Shown: positions 27,101-39,100 of the stretch, piece by piece
Numbering within the stretch: the first letter of the stretch is position 1
How the letters are laid out: every line of letters starts with the position of its first letter
Source of the DNA: Holothuria scabra
Taxonomy: Eukaryota > Echinodermata > Holothuroidea > Aspidochirotida > Holothuriidae
Direction: 5' to 3'
DNA: 64,000 nucleotides
NCBI GenBank assembly: GCA_037179385.1
Contig: CM074196.1
Span: 33,566,486 to 33,630,485, forward strand
Program-made: the position numbers and the translations under genes
Notes under the pieces: generated by a model
Told to the model about the DNA's origin: nothing
What the model saw: only the letters and a program-made list of their open reading frames with translations
The model's database searches: none

Positions 27101-30100
27101 TGCTCAATTGTCGTGTTCCTTGCGTCAAGTAACTAGAGAAAACGACGAAATTTGAAGGCTTCGTTATAGTATTCTTTGTGAGAGAACCGACAACATCATT
27201 TTCTTAACTGTCGCGTTCTTTGTGTAGAGTAGCGAGAGTGCGCAACAAAATTTACCTGGTTGTCATATTCCTTCTGAGGGAACACAACAAAATTTGCTCA
27301 AATGTCGTGTTAAATGTGTCGAGTAACTAAAACACAACAATTAAGCCAATTTTGTCATGTTTCCACATTACACAAACTCAAAACAAGATAACTTTTGACA
27401 GTTTTATCATTTTCTCACCTTAGTAAAAATTTTACAACACGACAATTAAGTCAATATTTTCATGTTCTCACAGTTGCCAATTATTATAGTTAAAACATGA
27501 CATTTTACGCAATTTCGTCATCTTCTCACATTATTAAAAAGCTTCAGGCACGACAATTAAGCCGATTAAGTCATGTTTTCACAGTTGCCAATTCTTACAA
27601 AAGGACGTTTTTCACATTTTCGTCATCTTCCCACGTTAATGAAAAATTGAAACACAACCATTAAGCCAACTATGTCATGTTCTCACATTACTCAAAACTT
27701 GAAAACATGACAATTTTTGACAATTTCGTCATCTTCTCACATTAGTAAAAGTTAGAACACAACAACTATGCCAATTTCGTCACCTTGTCAACTCTAAAGA
27801 AAGATATCATCATGGCGTCGTGTTCACAGAGTTATCGGAACTGTGGACACGACAATTAAGCCCTTTTCGTCACGTTGCCGAAATTGAAGAGAGAGAACAA
27901 GCATGTCTCTGCAGTGGCACGGTAGTTGAGGGATCCTTTTCTTTTCCCCTCCTTTTCCTTCTCTTTTTACATCATAATAAATGGCCGCCCCTCCTCTGGT
28001 TGCCGTCCCTGGTTGCCTCTATTGTTAAGATTTGCATGAGTACAGCTCAATACAGAAATCTCCTAACCTTTTTTCAGGTAGTCTGGGCAGCTTCAACGAA
28101 AGTCGGTTGCGGATACTCTTTCTGCGAGACCGCCCAAGGAACAAGATTGAAAAATTCTTGGTTAACCACTTGTAACTATTATCCTCCGTAAGTACGACGG
28201 AATTCTTTTCTAAATTACTCCATTTTCTCTGGCGAAGAGTCAAGGGCGTGACATCAAATCTTAACTTCCTTATGATTTCGCTCGGGGAATTTTAAGAGGT
28301 TGCTGGCTCCCTGAAAGGAGCTGCGTCCCAAAAGGAAGAAAACTGAACTGACGAGTCTGCAGACCTTTAAATCATTAGTGTAGTATTTGGGCTTTATTCA
28401 AGTAAAGACTTGATGAAGTTAGTTAGTTAGTTGGTTGGTTGGAGGTTTACGGCCCAGTTTCCAACCTTTTGGTTCAAGTCAAGCCGGCCACCACCTTTTT
28501 TCCAGTTGTAGCTCACTGGCTTGTTTTTCCTACTCCATTGCTTATGGAGAGGATCACGCACAACGACAGTATGTTCCATCTTTAGAGCCTTTGGAATGGG
28601 AATCGAACCCTGGGAATCTACCGCTATGCCAAACACGCGGTCTGAGTAGGAAGTGTTAAAGTAGCCTGATTTAGTGTAAAATCCAATTATTAGTGCGCTT
28701 CCATCGCTTGTTTACCCTTTTGCAAGCCGATTTTTCTTTCGTAAGATAGCCAAGGAAAATTATCTTTTCCACCCTCGTTGGCTTCGTGCTTGTTAACGTT
28801 CACATGAAGTATTCATTTAATGCTTACTGCTATTCGTTCACAGAGGCAACTACCGTGGAGTCAAGCCGTACAACATTGGTGTGAGATGCGGTCAGTGCAA
28901 GGAAAACGCCACCTGTTACAACAACCTTTGCCGTAAGGATCTTTGTGCTATATAGACGGATCTTAAAGTAGCTCATTGAGTTTTCATGAAATCCAACAAA
29001 TTTTTCCAAACTTGTTAAGTTTTCTTCACATACCAATGACAAATGGTCAAACTTAGACAATACCCATACCCTTCATACAAGTAACTGTTTTATGGGTAAG
29101 TACCTAACGGTTGAAGTCCGTTTTCAAAAATTCGTGACCAGACACTTTTTCAAATTATGTACAAAACCGTTACAAGTCACGACAGTAGAAAATTCAAAAT
29201 TTTAACGTTTTCTGTGACTTTTGGACTTGAAACTTGACTTGTTATGCTTACTATTAGCATTGTTATGTGGTAATGACCCTTTGAGACTCTCATTAAGTTA
29301 TCGATATCAACTCAATAAGCCTCTTTAAGCTTGTTTGAGGCAAGGAGAAATGCTTATACAAAGTGGTTGATGACCTCTACTATTTCATTTGTGACCTCAA
29401 ACTACAGAACTAATTTTCCAACTTCAAATTTTCTAGGGACTTTTTTTACGAAGACATTTGTGTTCAGGTGTGTCTATTTGCGGGGGGGGTTAATGATATT
29501 AACTACACGCACTGGAAGCTGCCTGAAACCAGTTTTGTCCCTGAAAGAGATTTCGTTCCAAATGCCCCCACTCTTACAACCCTCTCTGGGCAACGCCAAC
29601 CGACTGATATTTAGCGTAAAGCAATAAGGTTTACATACAACCGAGAAGAAATGACATACTTTTTAAGGACACAGAGACAGAATCTGACAGAGAGACATAC
29701 ATACATATAGACAGACAGACAAACGGTCAGACCGTGGCAGACAGACAGAATGGGGGATAAAACACTATAAATATGATAAATAAAGGAAACGTAAGATAAT
29801 AATCCCAGTAACTTTATGTAGGCTAAATAACATCCTGCAAACACACCTGCCTGATACTGGATATGTTAATCCTGAAGTAACCATAGTTTAAACAATCAAC
29901 CTGGTATATCTACCTAGGAGAGTGTGAGGTCAATTTAAGTTTCCCCCTCCCCCACATCTACCTGAAAACACCCTTGAGGACATACCTTTACACCATCGCT
30001 TTAAGAAATGTAGTTATCTGGCAATCAGAACTCTTGGGTATCTCCACCACAAATAAACAATTTTAAGTGACACTGAAACACTTTAGGACATTAACTGGTC

Positions 30101-33100
30101 AAAGAACTCTACAGTTTTACTAAACCCATCATTCAGAAACCTTTCACAAAAAGGAAAGAAAAAACTGGAAGAGCGTTGATTCTTTTTCCTCCTGCATGAA
30201 ACATTCATACCTTTATTAGAGGCAGTCTTAAATTCTGATGGTGGGAATTTGGCAATTCGCAGTACTTCTCCAGGGGCCGCGGAGGGAATTTTCGGGGGGG
30301 GGGCTAATTACCAAAACGGCCCAATATGTTCAACAATCTAATAGCAATGTAAAGCGAGTCAAATCATACCTACGGCAGAAAAGTGGAGGCAAAAGCCCCA
30401 ACCCCTGGTCTCCGCCGTCCCTGTGCTCAAGGTCTGCTCATTACTCTTGAACATTTTATGAGTTTATACCGTCTGAACAAAACTGTTGCCGTTTAAAAGA
30501 AAATATATTTTCATCTGCGCTTTCAGCCAGTTTTAGTTCATACTTACAATATGCATAGCAATGCACAATCTCAATTTATTTGATTTCAGGAAACTGTTCC
30601 GACCCGACAGCACCGAGCTGTGGTAAGTATGTTTCGTTTTAATTTCAAGTTTATTAGTTTTGCTGCCACGTGCAGGAAATAACACACTCCTAGTGCAGTC
30701 ATCTAGACACTTAACATGAAATGAATGATTGATCATTGTAAATAGCTGATGTTTGGATATTTTGTCACGAACCTGGAGAAGGGAGTGTCTAGTATTGTCT
30801 CATGTTTAAAGTCTATCTAGTGTTAGACAGAAACTTTGAAAGGTATACGATTGTATCGACGGCGTAGAGACAGTCTTTCATCACGTAACGGATGTGAAAC
30901 TTATGTTTTTATCATAGGCTTACTTCCAGTTCCCGTTAAGTCTTGAGTTCCATCTGTCTTCACTGGAGAACTCAAAGAGGAACATTCATCTCTTTTGCAT
31001 ACTTAAAGACATACATGATGAGGTGACCCCGCTCCCTCCAAGACCGCCATAAAGTTTGTTCTAGCTACAACGCGCTCCATATCCGGGTCACACTGCCGTG
31101 ACGTTACACGATCTTTCGCGACAGAGTGCAACAGAGTGAAAAGTGTCTCATCCACGATCTCATCGAATTCGTCTGGTTCTAAGCCCGAGTCGAACACTTT
31201 AAGTTGTAATCGGGTTAGTTTGGTTTCGTCGTACTATGACGACACCAAGACGACTCGGTTACCAGCGAAGCTATTTGCTCCAAAGCTTTTAGTGCCAAAG
31301 TCTAGTAGACTTTGGATTTAAAGCTTCTCCTTGCTCTGTGTCGTCTATTGAAAATACCACCCCAACTTTTTGCCCCTTAGTCCAGTTCCTTGTCTAAGTA
31401 CGGGTCCGATAAATTCCTTCTCTTTCAGTTAACAATAAAAAACGTTAAGTCGCACGTTCTGTTTGAAGTCATTTAGACTCAATTTAGTCAAAATGTTTCT
31501 CATAAAAAATAAATGTTGCTTTTTTCTAATTTATTTTAAGATTGCTTTTATGCAGGTATACATTCACGGTTGATAACGCGAGCGTTGTCCGAGTTCATCA
31601 CCACCCTTTAAAACTTCTAACGTGATTACAGGAGATTTGTCTTTATGTTTTCTTACCTGAAAAAGAAGATTTGCCCATGTTCTTTTATCTTCCAGTTTCG
31701 TATGATGAACCTGACAAAGGAATCGTTCTTCATTTCAGAGGTGATTCATCGCAAGTAAGTACTGAAGTCTTCATTTTCTGTTACTTTTGCATGGTTGATT
31801 ACCAAGCTTTTCGCCATACGCATACGGCAAGCTAAATGTTCAATAATTCGAAAAACTTTGTGTTTCGCCGATAAACTCGATTTTTCGATGGAAAAACAGA
31901 GTTTATCGAGAAAAACTCTGTTTATCAACCGAAAAACACAGTTTTGAGCAAAAAACGCATTTTTTCGATAAAGACGGTTTTTCGATCAACTCTGTTTATC
32001 GAACGAAAAACTCTGTTTATCGACCACGTGTTTGAAAAACGCACTTTATCAATCACGTGTTTCCCGCCAGTATTTGGAACGCAGAAAGGGCAAATATTGT
32101 CGAAAACATCGGTTTCGTTATTTGTATCTATGACTGCTAAAGAAGTAACGACAGCCTTTTTAAATGTGACGATTGGTTTTAAAGTAGTAACACTGTGGCA
32201 GCGAAAAGTCTCCGTTTATTACCGTATTACCGCCTGGACAGGGGCGTCCCAAAGATCGGGGAGTGGGGGTGCTGGAGATTTTTCCCGTCTGATAGGGTTG
32301 AACTCTAGACAGGATTGACACAAATCTTTCTTTGTCAAGAAAGATCAGCTCACAAGCAGCGGCGTAGGCAGGACTTCTCTCCCGGGACGGTGGCATACAG
32401 TATTTTATGTGATCACTGGCCTGAGGAGGGTTGTAAGGGAAGGGGACACCCCCTTTGAAATATTTTGACAAATTAGGTGTCCTTGTAAGCAATCTGGGGG
32501 TACATATGTTACCTTTTGAAGTAAAATTTGCGATCGAAATTTTACGTGTTTTAATTACTAAAAGAAAATTAGACATCAGCGAGGTGGGACATGGCCTGGT
32601 GGCCCCCAAATGCGCTAATGCTCATAACCCTCGTTTTAGGTAATCTTTAGCAAAAACAAAGTACACCATGAAAGTTTTAAAAATAACAGGTGGGTAAATG
32701 AAGCATAAAACGGAAAAACGAAACTCATCTGAAAATGCATTTTAACGCCTGGCAACGGTCAGGTTTACCTTGGGGTAACCGTTTTCATTTGTCTGCTACA
32801 ACAGTAAGGTTGACTTCGGCATGGAAGTAGCGCTCCTGTTCAACGTGGCATGGCCGTAGGAAGCGGGCTGCGGAGAGACAGCCCCCCAGTGAAAAATGAG
32901 GGGCGGAAGCATGCTTCCGCCCCACTTCACGGGGCAGAAAACCCTTTTTCATTTATATGATATTTTCAACTCTGCTTTCTCATGAAATTCCGTGTTCTCT
33001 TCAATACAAGCGCTAATTTGTAATTCATAGTCTCAAAAAATCAAAATTTTCCGCGCGCTTCGCACGCTTCAACGTGCAATCCCTAATGAACAAGTGCTGT

Positions 33101-36100
33101 ATCATGAATCAGTTTAACAACCTTTTTCAAGCTCTGGAAATGAAAAAATCAAATTTTGCCGTTTGTGATATCAGAGCTTCAAGTGACACCGGCAGGTTCA
33201 GTGCTATTTGTATAAATTTTCTTTCATAAAATTCTAATTTTCTCCAATATAACTCTTATCTTGTTTTGTCTAAAATAAACAACAAAGTTGCGGAAACTTT
33301 TAAAATTTTATTGGAGAGCTTCAGTTCTTAGACCTTCTAGATAACATTATGTAGCAACAATTTTCAGTCGATTACCGTGCAATCATTCTCAGATTTGCCA
33401 ATATAGAAAGTGCAGATTCTTCGATCAGTAAGTCATAACCTAACAAAATTTCCGTATCCAAGAAACCCAGAATCAAAAATGTCTTCAATACAAGCTCCAT
33501 ACCCACAAATATTTGTATCAAAGCGCAAAAATTTCGGCGGGCCTAACGCGCCGCAAATTACGTCCCTACTACTTTCAAAGAAAACTCGGAAAATTTGAGT
33601 GCTTGCTCGTTTCATTATTGTAGAAGTCTTTTAACCTCCCTGCTGCTTGGCTACTACTTACAAGCCTGAGAGATGCCATTTTCGACTGTCTGAGGGGTCA
33701 GATTTTTCAAAAGTTCCTCTACCCTTGGCGCCAACTGATGCTGGTGCTCCGCTTAAATATTCCTTCGGGCAATTCTTCAGGCAAGGAATCATTTGCCCAA
33801 GCCATAAATGTTCTAATATACGGTATGCCTTTCGCTAGTTACCTTTCAACCCTCTCAGTTGAATAGTCTGTGCACTGTTAAAAATTTCTGTAAATTTACA
33901 GACTTTTTTTAACTTAAACGTTTTGTATTTTACTTTTAATAGAGATTTTCTGTATCTTTACAGACACTTTGTATTTCTACAATAAAAAAAGGTTGTTTAA
34001 CATGTATTTTCTGTTTATTTGAAAAACCATTTCTGTCTGCTTTTTTAACCAAATTTTACTGCTTTGTAAAACTTTTTCTGTAAATGTACCTAAATTTTAA
34101 CAGTATTTTGTATTTTTCTGATTTCACATAAATATACTGTCATTTAACAAACATTCATTTTGTTTTTAAGCTGAAAAAGAAACAAAAATAAGCCCAAACA
34201 AACAAACAAATAAGAAATAGCCAGAAAATTTTCAATATATAACATGCATCGTTCCGCGAAGTTTCAGTTAAAAAAGAAAACATTTTTGGCAAATTTATGG
34301 CCCTATTTGAAAATTAACTTACATTTATTATACTGACAATTGGTATACTGATGTCAACTCATCGCCACAGGCGCTCATGCACTTGATCGAATTAAAAACG
34401 TTTCACAAATTTACTTGAAAGTGTCTGTAAATTTACCACTTTATGACGTAAATCTCATTTTGCATAAATGGGTGGAGCTTATTTTGTAGGCATTTTCCTA
34501 ACAAAAGGATTGCTGTTGCTTTGAATAATATCTTTTTTGGCTTTTTTTAATCAGGAAGTGATAAACTTATTGTTTACCTTGTCTGGAAATGTTTGCAACC
34601 AATGTATTTGCATTCTTTGTCATATTTATTTTAAAAACAATTATTATATTGTACCAAAAATGTGACTTTCCAATTACAAAGTTCCCAGAGATAGCAGTCT
34701 ACTGGACAACAATGTGATAACAAAGTATCCTCATTGTGTTTTGATTGTGTTTGCCCTTTGGAGGGCGTACTTGTCCATTTGGGACGTTAAGCTCCTTAAG
34801 GGAGCAGAACTCCTCCGGGAGTAACCGTTTGGTTTTCGCCCCTTGGCTCTTCGCCAGAGAGTCGTGGGGACTTTTAGAAAAAAGCTGATTGAAAATAACT
34901 GTCCTGGGCATGACGTTAAACTGCATCCAGGTTGAGGCTTCTGTTCTATTCAGCCAGTCTAGAGCAGGACCACTCAGTGTTTGCCCTTTTGAGGGCGTAC
35001 TTGTCCATTTGGGACGTTAAGCTCCTTAAGGGAGCAGAACTCCTCCGGGAGTAATCGTTTGGTTTTCGCCCCTTGGCTCTTCGCCAGAGAGTCGTGGGGA
35101 CTTTTAGAAAAAAGATTGAAAATAACTTCGTAACGACACATTACGTTGATAAGCAAATACCTGATCTACGTAATAACATATGAAAGGAAAAAAGCGATAT
35201 TATAATAAATATTAAAACGCCGAGAATGAAAACAGTAGGCTGTAGATTCACATAAAATTAAGGTAAAAAAAAACAGAACAATTCTGTAATTCGATTTTAC
35301 AGTAGACATTTGTAAACTAATTTACATGCAAAAACTGTAAAGAAAAAACAAACACTTAATGTTTTTTCATGATTACAGTCTGGCTGTAAAAAAAACATTA
35401 TTTGGTTGGAAAAAAATTTGCCATAAAAATTATGTAAATTTTACAGAGAAATTTCTAACTGTGTGAGTAAATGTATTCTTAGTAACTTAGAGAATTAAAA
35501 TGTTGTCAAATTGTTCCTCAGTTTGCAGAGGACATTGTTGTACTACAATTAATGTCTCAATACTGTAGCATGGCTGGAAAAAACGAAGAATTCTACCTTC
35601 TTTAGTGCCCACTTTCATTTGAAAAAAGAAATGATTTATAGCATACATTTTTTAAATCCTTCTTTAGAAAAATGCGAAAAATTTAGCATGAAAAATTTAA
35701 CTTTTGGTCAATATGGTAGGGTGAGGTGCATAGTTCAAATATTGCTCCGCCCCCCCCCCCCACACACACTTTTAAGTTGCCTCCTACGCCACTCCAACGT
35801 GGGGCACAGTTAGCCTCCTCGGGGCCCATTTCAGTAATTACCCGATGTTGGAAATCAGAGGGCGAAGCACCGGAACACAATTTTGTGCACAACAACGAAG
35901 AATTAACTGTCTGTGAATGACACTGAATACTCACTAAACAGACCACGATATCTCAATCGGTCTCTCTTTTTTAAAAAAAAAAATACATAATTTGGTCTAA
36001 CCGTAGGGCCCTAGTTGTTTAAGATGCATCGGAATTGATAGCAGGGGAGAGTGGTAGAGTTTTCTGTCGAGTTTTCCAATAATTATAATTTGTTCGATGT

Positions 36101-39100
36101 AGAGCCTATGATAGAACAGCAAGAGTAATAGGTGATTGCGCGAATAGCGCGCCGAAAATAACACTTTTAGGGACATTTTGGTTGATTGGCTTCATTTGAA
36201 ACAGCAACTTTATATGTATGAATAACACTGAATATGCCTCACATAAACATTGAAAATTGCGGTTTGCCCTTTAGTTTCATAATAGACACGATCGACTAAC
36301 TGCCATTAGATTTCCTTATGACGCAGCAAGTTTGAGGGTTGGGATGTATGTATACAAAGGTTGCACGGGATTTAGCAATAATCCAAGTCACGCTCCGTCC
36401 TTCTTGAATCAATAATTGGACGACTGAGGCACATGATGCATGCCCGCGAACTGCGCCGAAAATGGAATTTTAAAGGAGATTTAGAAATGCCTTACTGCAT
36501 ATATTTTTTTATTAGTCAGAGAAGCAAACTTCTTTCGCAAACGTCGGAATACAAAATGTACTCAGTTTCAAGTTTACGCACCGACCTGCTGAATGTTACG
36601 CTACAGTGAAAACCAGTCGGGTGGCAGACGGGTTGGTTAGCTGTCTCTCAAATTTTGTTCTCGGCCTGACAAGTTGACTGACGGTACCGATTTTGATCCG
36701 ACAGTTTTCTTCGACTTCTTTGGACTTACCGAACTACCAAATATGAAGTACAGGATCCATTGAACCCTGCATACGCAGTGCAATAACATGACAACTAGGA
36801 AAGGCAAACACAAATTTAGCAGAAACAAATTACATACCAGCATTTTAAAAACAGACAGCAAAAAAATATATATATATTTTAAGTATCTCTGCCTTGTTGA
36901 CAAAACTGGCTTAGCCTATGTACCGGCACGCAGTACATTGTGGAAAGTGCGCCCTCGATAATGTGAATAGTTCATTCTTCACAGAACTTTATTAAGAAAT
37001 TGATTACTTAGTGTTGGGCCGGGGGGGGGGGGGTATGTAGACCTAGCCCTGTTATTATTAGAACACGACCAGAAAACAAGGAGAATGATTACTTGCGCAC
37101 GAGCTCGCAAATTGCTGTTACTTATGTCACAACGGTAGCCTATATCTAGGCCCACTGGTTTTTTGGTACCTTTAGCTAGCAACATGAAAACGGCACTGGC
37201 TGCACTACAGACGAATCTGTACAGATTGTGATGATCTGATTTCAGTTGGCCATAACTGGGGTTCATCACCTTTTAATCTTTCGATTTCCTTGCTTACCTC
37301 TATCATGGATGGTTGTACACTAATTTGTATCTTAAATTCTCTAAGTTCATTGAATATGAGGGGTTTGAAATTCATGTAAACAATAAATAAAGACGGTTTT
37401 AGGCTGATGGACCCCACTAATGGCGGCGTACAGTCACTAAAAACAAGCGCTAATCGGATTCGTCTATACAATATTAGGAGCGGTGATCACGTATTAGCAC
37501 AAAAGTATAATTTAGGAAAGTATACACAATTTAAAAGGGGTGGGGTCTAGTGAGTGCCGACTGAACGAGTGAGGCGCACATGGGTGGAAGATTCGGTAGT
37601 TGTTCCTTCTCCTGACATGGAGTTTCAAGTTCACCTATGGTTCAGTTTGGTCATGTTTATAAAACCTTCATATACACAATTAGAGGAAATAGTTTCACAC
37701 CATAATAAGAAAAACAACAAATTTTCATTTACAACCATGTATATATCGAAGAAACGAATATACCGGGCAAGTGTTTCAATTGATGCACCATACTTAGCGC
37801 ACATGGTTATGTTGATATCTTATCGACAGAATATCACTGTGTCCCTTGAAATTGAACCAAATATGAAGTACATGTGTTTATATGGCAGTTTCAAAATAAC
37901 TGGGTTCTGCATTGCTTTTGATCCTTTCATAAAAGCGAAATATGAAAACACTGTGCTGGTATCGTTGAATGACCTATGGCTGTCAACGTAACGGATGTGA
38001 TGTAGTGCCTTGTTCTAATTATAAAGTGTATAAATCCGGATACCACTTATCAGTGGTTTAAATTCGTATAAGTTTCTGATTATTAAGCCATTTCAGCAAC
38101 TACTTTTGGTGAATACGGAAGAGCAACTACGACTGTCTTCTCTCTGGAAAATATATTTTACTCCTGAAAAGGACCCCTTTGCACGTCTTATTTCGGGAAA
38201 AAGGGGGTTTTCGGACCCCTCCCTTGTATCCGCCCATGAGTGGGACATGTCTCCCCTCACGGATGCCAATTTTTTCTTTAGTTCCTAACAATACGTAAGT
38301 ATATTAACACAATATTTACTTCCAAATGTACCATATGTAGCACCAGATTGCATACAAGGACACATAATTTTTCCAAACTTTTCAAGGGGAGGCGGACAGC
38401 CCCTCTCCTTTTACCCCTCCCCAGGCAGGCTATCACGCAACATACTGCATGGCCCTCCACCTCAGAGAAATCCTGGATACGGCACTGTTTGCCATAGTAT
38501 GTGTGGCGCATGGAACTGTTAGCGTGCAGACACTTTTAGCTGACGGTAAAACATGAAACAGCGTGTCCATGGACGCAGACAAACTGGGCAGATGGTAATA
38601 ATAATCCGCTGCCAGAGGGTTACTACTTCAAACTGCATCTTCACTACTATAGCTGCCGTTACGACTTAAGAAGGCATAGATAAAAATTACCCCTTAACCG
38701 GTGTCGACAACTTGCCTTTTTTGCTTTCCATACACTGACGGGAAGCACGTAATTGATTAACATAGTTTATCAAACACGTGATTGATAAACTGAGTTTATC
38801 GTAAAAACCGTGTTTATCGAAAAACTGTATTTTCGGTCGATACACAGAGTTTTTTCGAAAAACTCTGTTTTTCGGTCAATAAACAGAGTTAATCGAAAAA
38901 CCGTGTTAATCGAAAAACTGTGTTTTTCGCTCGATAAACACTGTTTATCGAAAAAGTCTGTTTTTCGGTCGATAAACAGAGTTTTTCGCGATAAACTCGG
39001 TTTTTCGATCGAAACCGACTTTATCGGCGAAAAACTCAGTTTTTCAATTTATTACACATTTAGCTTGCATGATATACGAAACGTGCCATTATTCTGCCAT

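Larger units (their letters stand above)
24591..28077. other. Intron 3
   Basis: It contains a degenerate 'ttcgggac' array (25490-25990), one copy of a 210-bp dispersed repeat (26270-26480) and a degenerate long-unit array (27050-27880). The rest is unremarkable. Confidence 0.6.
33879..35459 (+). mobile_element. 1.6-kb inverted-terminus element, copy A
   Basis: It starts CACTGTTAAAAATTTCTGTA and ends with the inverse, '..AGAAATTTCTAACTGTG'. The sequence is nearly the reverse complement of 52738-54296. This copy carries a tandem duplication of about 240 bases (34739-34925 and 34977-35130) that includes the hairpin-rich repeat twice. No coding capacity. Confidence 0.85.

Noticed and set aside
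37554..37991. 145-codon open frame in intron 7
   Set aside because: There is no recognisable domain, no splice context that joins it to other exons, and it lies among repeats; possibly a relic, not supported as a gene.
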